A DNA stretch of 10,570 bases. Source: Flavobacteriales bacterium. Its GTDB lineage: Bacteria > Bacteroidota > Bacteroidia > Flavobacteriales > JADGDT01. A model generated the notes under the pieces. The model was not told the DNA's origin, did no database searches, and saw only the letters and a program-made list of their open reading frames with translations. Positions 1 to 6,837 of the stretch are shown in pieces (positions within the stretch are counted from its first letter, which is position 1; each line of letters starts with the position of its first letter). Location: NCBI GenBank assembly GCA_023145275.1, contig JAGLEB010000052.1:1-10570 (forward strand), given 5' to 3'. Position numbers and translations under genes: made by a program.

Positions 1-112
1 TATCAACATTTAATTTATCACCAGAAGGAATATCACCCTCATCTCCCACAAAACTCATTGTGACAAATCCCAATAACACAAATGCACTAACTATATAAAT
101 ACCTTTTTTCAT
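1..112 (-). CDS. N-terminus of an exported protein, cut by the window edge
   Basis: Reading leftward from an ATG at 112-110 there is an open frame to the window edge, giving 37 codons. The product begins MKKGIYIVSAFVLLGFVTMS and then becomes polar (FVGDEGDIPSGDKLNVD). This is a classic Sec signal peptide: two lysines, a hydrophobic core of about residues 4-17, and a likely cleavage region around residues 18-24. No lipobox cysteine is visible. The mature protein is therefore probably periplasmic or secreted. The DKLNVD segment just after the signal resembles the start of YceI-like periplasmic lipid-binding proteins of Bacteroidota, but this is only a guess from a few residues. The gene is divergent from pyrH, with 182 bases between the two starts. 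No function can be assigned from the visible part. Confidence 0.72.
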   Translation of the reverse strand, partial: MKKGIYIVSAFVLLGFVTMSFVGDEGDIPSGDKLNVD

Positions 113-142
113 TCTCTGTTTTCATTTTTTGATACTGCGAAT

Positions 143-160
143 ATATGACAAAAATCATAT
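143..160. repeat. short inverted repeat upstream of the minus-strand exported protein
   Basis: ATATGA (143-148) and TCATAT (155-160) are perfect inverted copies around a six-base spacer, 31-48 bases upstream of the minus-strand ATG at 112. The position would suit an operator or promoter-proximal site. In DNA this AT-rich a 6-bp palindrome is expected by chance fairly often, so this is weak evidence. Confidence 0.25.
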
Positions 161-195
161 GAGTGAATAACGTAATCTAAATCATTTACTTATAT

Positions 196-218
196 TAAAA
201 TAGATTTTATCTATTTTA
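196..218. repeat. perfect 10-bp inverted repeat in the divergent region left of pyrH
   Basis: TAAAATAGAT (196-205) and ATCTATTTTA (209-218) are exact reverse complements separated by TTT. The element sits 77 bases before pyrH and 84 bases before the opposite gene, so it could be a shared operator or a weak hairpin. It has almost no GC, so an RNA hairpin would be unstable, and no T-tract follows on either strand. A DNA-binding palindrome is therefore more plausible than a terminator. The function is inferred only from symmetry and position. Confidence 0.4.
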
Positions 219-294
219 CATATAAATTAAAGTAGTACTTTTACAAAAAAGAAATAACTGCGTTTTTTATATATAACATTTTCACTTTGAAACG

Positions 295-1014
295 ATGACA
301 TACAAAAGAATACTTTTAAAATTAAGCGGTGAGGCTCTAATGGGAGAACGCCAATACGGAATAGACCCAAAGAGACTAGCAGAATATGCTGAAGAAGTTA
401 AAGAAATTGTTGAAATGGGGATTGAAGTTGCCATAGTAATAGGAGGCGGCAACATATTCAGAGGTGTTTCAGGAGCTTCAAACGGTATGGACAGAGTTCA
501 AGGAGACCATATGGGTATGCTTGCTACTGTTATTAATGGTTTAGCTCTACAATCGGCTCTTGAGAATACTGGTTTAGATACTCGTTTACAAACTGCTATT
601 GAAATGAATAAGATTGCCGAGCCTTTTATTAGACGTAAGGCAATGAGGCACCTAAGCAAAGGAAGAGTTGTGATTTTTAGTGGAGGAACAGGAAATCCTT
701 ACTTTACTACCGACACTGGTGCAACTCTAAGAGCTATTGAGGTAAAAGCTGATGCTATATTAAAAGGTACGAGAGTAGATGGAATATATACTGCCGACCC
801 TGAGAAATTTCCTGATGCTACAAAGTACGAAACAATAAGTTTCGAAGAGGTAATACGAAAGGACTTAAAGATTATGGATTTAACTGCCTTTGCTTTAAGT
901 AAAGAGAATGATGTACCTATTGTTGTTTTTAACATGAATATAAAAGGGAATTTGAAAAGGTTGCTAAATGGTGAAAAAGTTGGTACTTTTGTTGGCAACA
1001 AGCCTAAAGACTAA
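295..1014 (+). CDS. pyrH: UMP kinase
   Basis: Phosphorylates UMP to UDP with ATP, a cytoplasmic step in making all pyrimidine nucleotides. The 239 residues match the usual length of bacterial hexameric UMP kinases of the amino acid kinase fold. Visible motifs are the N-terminal KLSGE (9-13), the glycine-rich GGGN loop (50-53) followed by R56, DHMGMLAT (71-78) in the UMP/GTP-site region, GTGNPYFTTDT (131-141) that contacts UMP and phosphate, and VDGIYTADP (161-169) near the nucleotide. The ATG at 295 places the KLSGE motif at the family's normal distance from the start. frr follows after 45 bases, so the two are probably co-transcribed. The common upstream partners rpsB and tsf are not directly upstream here; a divergent exported protein is. 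No perfect Bacteroidota promoter box is visible; TACTTTTA at 236-243 is a one-mismatch candidate for the -7 element. Confidence 0.97.
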   Translation: MTYKRILLKLSGEALMGERQYGIDPKRLAEYAEEVKEIVEMGIEVAIVIGGGNIFRGVSGASNGMDRVQGDHMGMLATVINGLALQSALENTGLDTRLQTAIEMNKIAEPFIRRKAMRHLSKGRVVIFSGGTGNPYFTTDTGATLRAIEVKADAILKGTRVDGIYTADPEKFPDATKYETISFEEVIRKDLKIMDLTAFALSKENDVPIVVFNMNIKGNLKRLLNGEKVGTFVGNKPKD

Positions 1015-1059
1015 ATAACAAGTTTTAGCTCAATATAAAATAAATTAAGAAATAATATT

Positions 1060-1623
1060 ATGGAGGACGAAGTAGCTTTTATACTTGAAACTGTAGCTGA
1101 AGAAATGCAAGGTGCAATAGATCATTTACGTAAGGAGTTTGTAAAAATTCGCGCTGGAAAAGCTTCTCCAACCATGCTAAATGGTGTGATGGTTGATTAT
1201 TACGGATCAATGACTCCTCTTTCACAGGTTTCTAATATTAATACTCCAGATGGAAGAACTTTAAGTGTTCAGCCTTGGGAAAAAGGGATGATAGATCCAA
1301 TAGAAAGAGCAATTATCAACTCTAATCTAGGATTTGCGCCAATGAATAATGGAGAATCAATCATTATCAGTATTCCACCATTAACAGAAGAGCGCCGTAT
1401 AGGTCTTGCCAAACAAGCTAAGGCAGAAGCTGAAGATGCAAAAATTGTATTGCGAAATCATCGTAGGGATGCTAATTCTGAGATAAAAGCATTAGAAAAA
1501 GATGGTTTATCTGAGGATATTGCAAAAGACTCTGAAACAGAAATTCAAAACATTACAAATAACTTCAGCAAGATTATTGATGAGATAGAAAAAGATAAAG
1601 AGAAGGAAATAATGACCGTATAG
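1060..1623 (+). CDS. frr: ribosome recycling factor
   Basis: Splits post-termination ribosomes together with EF-G so that subunits can be reused; acts in the cytoplasm on the 70S ribosome. The length of 187 residues is close to the family norm of about 185. The two-domain RRF pattern is clear. The long helical domain holds IRAGKASP (30-37) and the C-terminal helices with LRNHRRDAN (131-139), whose arginines are the conserved ribosome-contacting residues. The small domain spans roughly residues 38-105 and includes VDYYGSMTPLSQ (45-56). The hinge-proximal IPPLTEERR is at 105-113. The ATG at 1060 gives the usual short N-terminal helix before the RAGKASP motif. It lies 45 bases after pyrH and is followed 15-20 bases later by a strong terminator, so pyrH-frr looks like a two-gene operon. 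Confidence 0.97.
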   Translation: MEDEVAFILETVAEEMQGAIDHLRKEFVKIRAGKASPTMLNGVMVDYYGSMTPLSQVSNINTPDGRTLSVQPWEKGMIDPIERAIINSNLGFAPMNNGESIIISIPPLTEERRIGLAKQAKAEAEDAKIVLRNHRRDANSEIKALEKDGLSEDIAKDSETEIQNITNNFSKIIDEIEKDKEKEIMTV

Positions 1624-1637
1624 CATTATAAATACTT

Positions 1638-1685
1638 AAAAAAAAGGGCTGCATCAGATGGTAAAACACTAGGCAGCCCTTTTTT
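1638..1685 (+). terminator. rho-independent terminator of the pyrH-frr operon
   Basis: GGGCTGC (1646-1652) pairs perfectly with GCAGCCC (1673-1679). Flanking A's (1638-1645) pair with T's (1680-1685), giving a 12-13 bp stem and a six-base T run. The 20-base loop can form a small inner CATC/GATG hairpin. It starts 14 bases after the frr stop. The A-run before the stem could give some termination on the opposite strand as well, but no minus-strand gene lies to the right to need it. Confidence 0.9.
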
Positions 1686-1715
1686 ATGAAAATAAATTAG
1701 CTCAATTCTCAAACA

Positions 1716-1749
1716 TTGTTAATTTATATAATTATTTTTACAAGATTTG
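1716..1749 (+). promoter_or_regulatory. candidate Bacteroidota promoter for the RND/MMPL exporter
   Basis: A TTG (1716-1718) is followed after 23 bases by AAGATTTG (1742-1749), one mismatch from the TAnnTTTG -7 element; the spacing is within the range reported for Bacteroidota promoters. It lies between the frr terminator and the ATG at 1764, where a promoter is expected. The implied leader would be under 10 bases, which is short, so this is tentative. Confidence 0.33.
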
Positions 1750-1763
1750 AATAACAACAAAAT

Positions 1764-4199
1764 ATGTGGAATAGGATAACTAGAATCATTTTAAGAAATA
1801 GAGTTGTAATTCTGATTGTGATTGCCTTAATTACGGTATTTGCAGCTCTTCAAACTCAGAATATTAAATACTCGTACGAGGACGCTAACTTATTGCCTAA
1901 CGACGATCCTATTGCGATTAATTACACCAGGTTTAAAGAGATTTTTGGGCAAGAGGCCACTATGATTATAATGGGGACTTCCGATTCATTAATCTACACC
2001 CCTGAGGTATATAAAAACTGGAGCATCCTAACTGATGAAATCTCAAACTTAACACCTGAAGATTTAGTTCCATTCCAAAAAGATAAGAAAGCTCCTAGAG
2101 TAATTCTCGAAGATGGTGAAAAGTTAGTTTCAGGAGCAATATCTATTTCAAATCTTAAAATTTTAAAGAAAAATAAAGTAGAAAAGAAATTTGATTTAAT
2201 AGATCTTAGTGACTCTATACCTACTACAACTGAAGGTATTATGGAGATTAGGGATAAATTATACAAGCTCCCAATTTACGACCAGCTACTGTACAATAAA
2301 AAATCTGGATTAATTACTACATCTATTATCGTTAACCCTAAAATATTGAATAGCGAAACAAGGGTGGACTTAGTGTTAGCTATAGATGATAAAATAAGCA
2401 AATTCGAGGAGGCAAACAACATCGACATTCATGTTTCAGGAATGCCTTATATACGTACTTTCAACGCTGCTACAATAATTAGCGAGGTGAGTAATTTTGT
2501 TTACTTGGCAATGTTTATCACTGCTTTTATATTTTTCCTTTTCTTCAGATCATTCTCTGCAACCTTGATAGCTGTGGCTGTTATAACTATAGCAGTTATT
2601 TGGTCTTTTGGAACTATAGGTTTGTTCGGCTACGACATCACTATTCTTACTGGGCTTATACCTCCACTGATTATTGTTATTGGCTTTCCGAATGTAATAT
2701 TCTTGTTAAATAAATTTCATCAAGAATATGCTTTCCACGGGAACAAAATAAAATCAATATCACGTATTATTTCTAAAATTGGTAATGCTACTTTATTGAC
2801 AAACACTACTACTGCACTTGGTTTTGCAACTTTTATATTCACTAATAGTACAGTGATGAAGGAGTTTGGTATTGTTGCTTCATTGAACATTTTTGGAGTT
2901 TTCTTATTGTCAATTTTATTAGTGCCAATTATATATAGTTTTAGAGCAAATCCAAAGAAGAAACACCTAAAACACCTAGAAAAAAAATGGACACATGGTA
3001 TTGTTGAGTGGATATTGAACCAAACTAAAACAAATAGACCAACAATTTACGCTGTTTCTATATTCCTTTTCGCTTTTAGTATTGCCGGGATTTTCCAAAT
3101 GAAAATTTCAGGTAGCATAATTGACGATATGCCTAAAGGAGCTACCTTCTATCAAGATATAAAGTATTTTGAGAATGAATACGAGGGGGTAATGCCACTC
3201 GAGATAATGATAGATACGAAAGTTAAAGGTGGTGTATACAAAGCTTCTACTTTAAAGAGGATTGATCGATTGGGAGAGTTTTTAAAAGATGAATCAGGAC
3301 TATCCCATCCATTTTCGGTTGTAAATCTAATAAAATACACTAAACAAGCATTTTATAACAACAACCCAAAATACTATCAATTACCAAATTCTCAAGAGCG
3401 TTCATTTATATTAGAATATGCTAAAAACTCTTCAGAAGATGGAAATTCTCAGCTATCGAGTTACGTAGATTCAACTGGGCAATTTGCGAGAATAACTCTA
3501 ATGATGAAGGATGTAGGCACCGACCAGATGGATATGATTCAGGGAGATTTGAAACGACAAATTAACAAAATATTCCCCGAGAAAAAATTCAATGTGGTGA
3601 TGACGGGTGGTGCCCTAGTTTTTCTTGAAGGAACTCATTACCTAGTAAAGAATTTGTTTATATCTTTATCTTTAGCAGTATTGCTAATTTCTTTAATAAT
3701 GGCATGGATGTTTAGATCGCCAAAAATGATATTAATATCATTGATACCGAACTTACTCCCACTATTTATCACGGCCGGACTTATGGGATACTTTGGCGTG
3801 CCAATTAAGCCGTCTACTATACTTGTTTTTAGTATTGCGTTTGGTATTTCAGTAGATGATACAATACACTTCTTGGCAAAATACAGACAAGAATTAAAAG
3901 CTAGTAATTGGGCAATAAAACCTTCAGTCTTTAGTGCTCTAAGCGAAACAGGTAAAAGTATGTTTTACACGTCTATTGTCTTATTCTTTGGATTCTTAAC
4001 ATTTACTTTATCCAGCTTTGGAGGTACACAAGCACTTGGAGGATTAGTTTCGATAACTCTCCTAATTGCAATGGCCACTAACCTGTTATTATTACCTGCT
4101 TTATTGTTATCTCTTGAAAAAAGAATTTCTAACAAAACAGATTTCAAGGAACCTAAGTACCCTTTAGATGCCGATATCGAAGAGAATGAAAAACTATAA
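1764..4199 (+). CDS. RND-superfamily / MMPL-type exporter
   Basis: A predicted inner-membrane transporter of 811 residues that should use the proton gradient to move a hydrophobic or lipid-like substrate. It shows the duplicated RND layout. TM1 is at about 13-30, a first extracytoplasmic domain spans about 31-240, and TM2-TM6 lie at about 243-393. TM7 is at about 427-445, a second extracytoplasmic domain spans about 446-627, and TM8-TM12 lie at about 630-784, followed by an acidic tail. The second repeat has the proton-relay signature GISVDDTIHF (694-703, Asp698 and Asp699). The matching place in the first repeat reads GFPNVIF (307-313), with Pro309-Asn310 instead of acidic residues. Size and absence of an adjacent membrane-fusion protein or outer-membrane channel favour an MMPL/patched-like exporter over a tripartite drug pump. 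The substrate is unknown. It stands alone between the frr terminator and a noncoding region. Confidence 0.88.
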   Translation: MWNRITRIILRNRVVILIVIALITVFAALQTQNIKYSYEDANLLPNDDPIAINYTRFKEIFGQEATMIIMGTSDSLIYTPEVYKNWSILTDEISNLTPEDLVPFQKDKKAPRVILEDGEKLVSGAISISNLKILKKNKVEKKFDLIDLSDSIPTTTEGIMEIRDKLYKLPIYDQLLYNKKSGLITTSIIVNPKILNSETRVDLVLAIDDKISKFEEANNIDIHVSGMPYIRTFNAATIISEVSNFVYLAMFITAFIFFLFFRSFSATLIAVAVITIAVIWSFGTIGLFGYDITILTGLIPPLIIVIGFPNVIFLLNKFHQEYAFHGNKIKSISRIISKIGNATLLTNTTTALGFATFIFTNSTVMKEFGIVASLNIFGVFLLSILLVPIIYSFRANPKKKHLKHLEKKWTHGIVEWILNQTKTNRPTIYAVSIFLFAFSIAGIFQMKISGSIIDDMPKGATFYQDIKYFENEYEGVMPLEIMIDTKVKGGVYKASTLKRIDRLGEFLKDESGLSHPFSVVNLIKYTKQAFYNNNPKYYQLPNSQERSFILEYAKNSSEDGNSQLSSYVDSTGQFARITLMMKDVGTDQMDMIQGDLKRQINKIFPEKKFNVVMTGGALVFLEGTHYLVKNLFISLSLAVLLISLIMAWMFRSPKMILISLIPNLLPLFITAGLMGYFGVPIKPSTILVFSIAFGISVDDTIHFLAKYRQELKASNWAIKPSVFSALSETGKSMFYTSIVLFFGFLTFTLSSFGGTQALGGLVSITLLIAMATNLLLLPALLLSLEKRISNKTDFKEPKYPLDADIEENEKL

Positions 4200-4352
4200 G
4201 ACCACGTTAAACAAATTGAAAACAAATTAAATAGATGACACATCCATGTGGATATTAGCTCTCACACAGAAAACTGACATCCTCATACTATTAATAGCTC
4301 GGACTGCAAGATTTAGTCAGGCGGGTGACCACATCAAATACATTATTTGCAT
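4200..4352 (+). other. noncoding leader upstream of rmlA with small repeats and locally high GC
   Basis: No credible gene fits between the exporter stop and the rmlA ATG. The part around 4301-4330 is about 57 percent GC (17 of 30 bases), well above the surroundings. Visible structure: ATCC/GGAT arms (4242-4245, 4250-4253); a perfect palindrome CTATTAATAG (4288-4297); TAGCTC twice (4256-4261, 4295-4300); a possible long-range helix ATGTGG (4246-4251) with CCACAT (4329-4334); and three similar strings TGACACATCC (4236-4245), TGACATCC (4275-4282) and TGACCACATC (4326-4335). It may be a 5' regulatory leader of rmlA, but it matches no riboswitch class I recognise. No terminator for the exporter is seen. 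Confidence 0.4.
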
Positions 4353-5213
4353 ATGAAAGGTATAATTTTAGCCGGAGGATCAGGCACGCGTTTACACCCA
4401 CTAACTTTAGCAGTTAGTAAGCAGCTAATGCCAATATTTGACAAGCCAATGATATATTATCCATTGGCGACATTAATGAGGGCGGGGATAAAAGATATAT
4501 TAATAATTTCTACACCCCATGATTTACCTCTTTTTGAAAAACTTCTGGGTGACGGTTCAAGAATAGGCTGCAATTTCACTTATAAAATTCAAGAAATTCC
4601 AAATGGCTTAGCTCAAGCTTTTGTTATCGGTGAAGAGTTTATAGGCGACGACTCGGTAGCTCTGATTCTTGGAGATAATATTTTCTACGGTTCATCAATG
4701 GAAAACCTTCTTAGAACAAACAATAATCCTGATGGAGGTGTTGTATTTGCATATCACGTTTCAGACCCTGAAAGATACGGCGTAGTAGATTTTGACTCTA
4801 ATAAAAAAGTTCTTTCTATCGATGAAAAACCCGAGAATCCAAAATCAAATTTTGCAGTACCTGGGTTGTATTTTTACAGTAACGATGTCATTAAAATAGC
4901 TAAAGAGCTTGCACCATCAGCTCGTGGAGAATATGAAATCACAGATGTTAACAAAGAGTACCTAAAACAAGGAAAATTAAAAGTAGGTGTTCTAGATAGA
5001 GGTACAGCTTGGCTCGATACTGGTACATTCTCTTCATTGATGCAGGCAGGACAGTTTGTACAAGTTATAGAAGAAAGACAAGGTTTAAAGGTTGGATGTA
5101 TCGAAGAAATAGCTTTTCGACAAGGCTTTATTAATAAAAATACTCTTAGAGAAATAGCTCAGCCGCTGTTAAAAAGTGGTTATGGCGAATATTTACTTTC
5201 GCTAATACCTTAA
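4353..5213 (+). CDS. rmlA: glucose-1-phosphate thymidylyltransferase
   Basis: Joins glucose-1-phosphate and dTTP into dTDP-glucose, the first step to dTDP-rhamnose and other dTDP-deoxysugars for LPS or capsule; cytoplasmic. From the ATG at 4353 the protein has 286 residues, typical for RmlA. It opens with MKGIILAGGSGTRL, where GGSGTRL (8-14) is the nucleotide-binding signature. SKQLMPIFDKPMIYYP (22-37) is characteristic of RmlA. LGDNIF (106-111) holds the metal-binding Asp108. EKP (158-160), GEYEITDVN (192-200) and AWLDTGT (219-225, with Asp222) complete the active site. An upstream in-frame TTG at 4347 would add only Met-His and is unlikely. rmlB, rmlC and rmlD are not in this window, so the other steps must be encoded elsewhere. 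A hairpin overlaps the stop codon. The assignment as RmlA rather than a UTP-using relative is strong. Confidence 0.94.
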   Translation: MKGIILAGGSGTRLHPLTLAVSKQLMPIFDKPMIYYPLATLMRAGIKDILIISTPHDLPLFEKLLGDGSRIGCNFTYKIQEIPNGLAQAFVIGEEFIGDDSVALILGDNIFYGSSMENLLRTNNNPDGGVVFAYHVSDPERYGVVDFDSNKKVLSIDEKPENPKSNFAVPGLYFYSNDVIKIAKELAPSARGEYEITDVNKEYLKQGKLKVGVLDRGTAWLDTGTFSSLMQAGQFVQVIEERQGLKVGCIEEIAFRQGFINKNTLREIAQPLLKSGYGEYLLSLIP

Positions 5214-5235
5214 ATCCATTTGCGGAATTAAGGTA
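5206..5235 (+). repeat. hairpin spanning the rmlA stop codon
   Basis: TACCTTAA (5206-5213, ending in the TAA stop) and TTAAGGTA (5228-5235) are exact reverse complements. After one A-A mismatch the stem continues with TCC (5215-5217) and GGA (5224-5226) around a six-base loop. No T-tract follows, so it is a poor intrinsic terminator; it may protect the mRNA 3' end or act as a weak terminator. Eleven paired bases in this layout are unlikely to be accidental, though the role is inferred. Confidence 0.5.
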
Positions 5236-5247
5236 ATAAACAATTAG

Positions 5248-5298
5248 CCTGTTATAATGTAAAAAAGTGTTACTTTTGCACGCTTAATTTATTACAGG
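5248..5298. repeat. imperfect inverted repeat flanking the asnS promoter box
   Basis: CCTGTTATAA (5248-5257) and TTATTACAGG (5289-5298) are reverse complements with one mismatch out of ten. The arms are centred about 41 bases apart, close to four helical turns, and they bracket the TACTTTTG -7 element. The layout would fit a pair of operator half-sites, or the arms could pair in an RNA started further upstream. No known regulator is recognised. Confidence 0.35.
5249..5278 (+). promoter_or_regulatory. asnS: Bacteroidota-type promoter of asnS
   Basis: TACTTTTG at 5271-5278 is a perfect match to the TAnnTTTG -7 element. Nineteen bases upstream is CTG (5249-5251), one mismatch from the TTG of the -33 element. 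Transcription would start near 5282-5285, giving a leader of about 45 bases before the asnS ATG at 5328. This is the best promoter on the plus strand of the window. Confidence 0.65.
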
Positions 5299-5327
5299 AA
5301 TAAAAACAAATTTAGAATAAAAAGATA

Positions 5328-6761
5328 ATGAAACGTAGTAAGGTTGTTGATGTATTCAACTCAGAAATCAACCACACTGAGATTTTAGTTAAAGGGTGGG
5401 TAAGAACTTTTAGAAGTAATAGGTTTATTGCTTTAAACGACGGATCGACTATTAATAATTTACAGTGCGTTGTTGATTTTGAGAATACAAAAGAAGATAC
5501 ACTTAAGAAAATAGCTACTGGTGCAGCAGTTTCATTGAAAGGTGTTTTAGTAGAAAGCTCAGGAAAAGGACAAAGTGTAGAGCTTAAGGTTAGCGAGATT
5601 ATTATTCTTGGAGAATCTGATCCAGAGAAATATCCTCTACAACCTAAGAAACACTCTTTAGAGTTTTTAAGAGAGATAGCTCATTTACGCCCAAGAACAA
5701 ACCTTTTTGGAGCAATCATGAGAGTTAGACACACTTTAGCTTTTGCCGTTCATCAGTACTTCAACGAGAAAGGGTTCTTTTACTACAATGCTCCTATAGT
5801 TACAGGTTCTGACGCAGAAGGTGCTGGAGAGATGTTCCAGGTTACAAACCTAAATTTAAAAGACATTCCAAAAACAGAAGAAGGAAATGTAGATTTTTCT
5901 CAAGATTTCTTTGGTAAAGCTACAAATCTAACTGTTTCGGGGCAATTAGAGGCTGAAACAGCAGCAATGGCTCTTGGACAAGTTTATACTTTTGGACCTA
6001 CTTTTCGTGCTGAGAACTCGAATACTTCTCGACACCTTGCTGAATTCTGGATGATAGAACCAGAAATGGCTTTTGTAGAGCTAGATGAGAATATGGATAT
6101 TGCTGAAGAGTTTATAAAATATATTATTAAGTATGCTCTTGATCACCGTAAGGAAGACTTAGAATTCTTAGATCAACGTTTTGCACAAGAAGAGAAGACT
6201 AAGCCTACGAAAGATCGTCAGGACATGGGACTAATCGAGAAGTTGAATTTTATATTAGATAACAATTTCAAGAGAGTAAGTTACACTGAAGCTATTGATA
6301 TACTAAAAGCTAGTAAACCTAACAAAAAGGGTAAGTTTAAGTATAAGATCGAAGAATGGGGTGCTGATTTACAATCGGAGCACGAGAGATTTCTTGTTGA
6401 AAAACATTTCAAGCAACCAGTTATATTATTCGACTATCCAGCTAAGATTAAAGCATTTTACATGCGTCTAAATGACGATGGAAACACCGTTAGAGCAATG
6501 GACATCCTTTTCCCTGGAATAGGAGAAATTGTAGGAGGGTCGCAACGTGAAGAACGTCTTGATGTACTTATGCAAAAGGTGGAAGAATTAGGAGTTGATA
6601 AAGAGGAGCTTTGGTGGTATATTGATACTAGAAAATATGGTACTGCTCCACACTCTGGCTTCGGATTAGGTTTTGAAAGAATTATTCAGTTTGTTACTGG
6701 TATGGGTAATATTCGCGACGTAATTCCTTTCCCTAGAACACCACAAAACGCAGAGTTCTAA
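5328..6761 (+). CDS. asnS: asparaginyl-tRNA synthetase
   Basis: Charges tRNA-Asn with asparagine using ATP; a cytoplasmic class IIb synthetase. The 477 residues fit bacterial AsnRS. An N-terminal OB-fold anticodon-binding domain occupies about residues 18-95 (VKGWVRTFRSNRFIALNDGS region). The catalytic domain shows FREIAHLRPRT-like class IIb sequence at 113-124 (FLREIAHLRPRT), PIVTGSDAEGAGEMF (156-170), class II motif 2 at 226-246 (FRAENSNTSRHLAEFWMIEPE, key Arg227 and Glu229), GEIVGGSQREER (399-410), and motif 3 GFGLGFERIIQF (444-455) with the ATP-binding arginine at 451. Extra segments around 175-195 and 285-345 enlarge the catalytic core, as in many Bacteroidota AsnRS. The SRHLAEFWM sequence and the small OB domain separate it from AspRS. 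It has its own promoter and a strong terminator, so it is probably monocistronic. Confidence 0.96.
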   Translation: MKRSKVVDVFNSEINHTEILVKGWVRTFRSNRFIALNDGSTINNLQCVVDFENTKEDTLKKIATGAAVSLKGVLVESSGKGQSVELKVSEIIILGESDPEKYPLQPKKHSLEFLREIAHLRPRTNLFGAIMRVRHTLAFAVHQYFNEKGFFYYNAPIVTGSDAEGAGEMFQVTNLNLKDIPKTEEGNVDFSQDFFGKATNLTVSGQLEAETAAMALGQVYTFGPTFRAENSNTSRHLAEFWMIEPEMAFVELDENMDIAEEFIKYIIKYALDHRKEDLEFLDQRFAQEEKTKPTKDRQDMGLIEKLNFILDNNFKRVSYTEAIDILKASKPNKKGKFKYKIEEWGADLQSEHERFLVEKHFKQPVILFDYPAKIKAFYMRLNDDGNTVRAMDILFPGIGEIVGGSQREERLDVLMQKVEELGVDKEELWWYIDTRKYGTAPHSGFGLGFERIIQFVTGMGNIRDVIPFPRTPQNAEF

Positions 6762-6795
6762 AAGAGTAAGATAGAAATATACAAAGTACACACCC

Positions 6796-6837
6796 ACCCA
6801 CTCACTATTATTAATTATAGTGAGTGGGTATTTTTTT
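6796..6837 (+). terminator. rho-independent terminator of asnS, overlapping the convergent waaA stop
   Basis: ACCCACTCACTAT (6796-6808) and ATAGTGAGTGGGT (6817-6829) form a perfect 13-bp stem with an eight-base loop, followed by A and seven T's (6831-6837). The last two T's belong to the waaA stop codon read on the other strand (6838-6836). For leftward transcription no T-tract follows the stem, so it should act mainly on asnS. Confidence 0.92.

Noticed and set aside
699..1001. Open frame of 100 codons on the minus strand inside pyrH
   Set aside because: It lies wholly within a confidently identified gene, has no recognisable motif and reads as a phenylalanine/serine/isoleucine-rich shadow of the pyrH codons.
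1640..1690. Bidirectional terminator for a hypothetical minus-strand gene right of frr
   Set aside because: The stem has A's on one side and T's on the other, but no minus-strand gene ends there, so only the plus-strand role is supported.
1994..2266. Open frame of 90 codons on the minus strand inside the exporter gene
   Set aside because: Shadow frame of the RND/MMPL gene, without a promoter or family resemblance.
3965..4243. Minus-strand frame of 92 codons covering the exporter C-terminus and part of the spacer
   Set aside because: Almost all of it is antisense to conserved transmembrane codons; the serine-rich, low-complexity product matches nothing I know.
4298..4336. tRNA-like or tRNA-fragment appearance of the GC-rich patch before rmlA
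   Set aside because: The only arm, GACT/AGTC, has four pairs and a nine-base loop; there is no acceptor stem, T-arm or GTTC-like sequence, so no tRNA can be folded.
4347..4352. TTG start giving rmlA two extra residues (Met-His)
   Set aside because: The ATG at 4353 gives the canonical MKGIILAGG start; a TTG directly before it is not needed.
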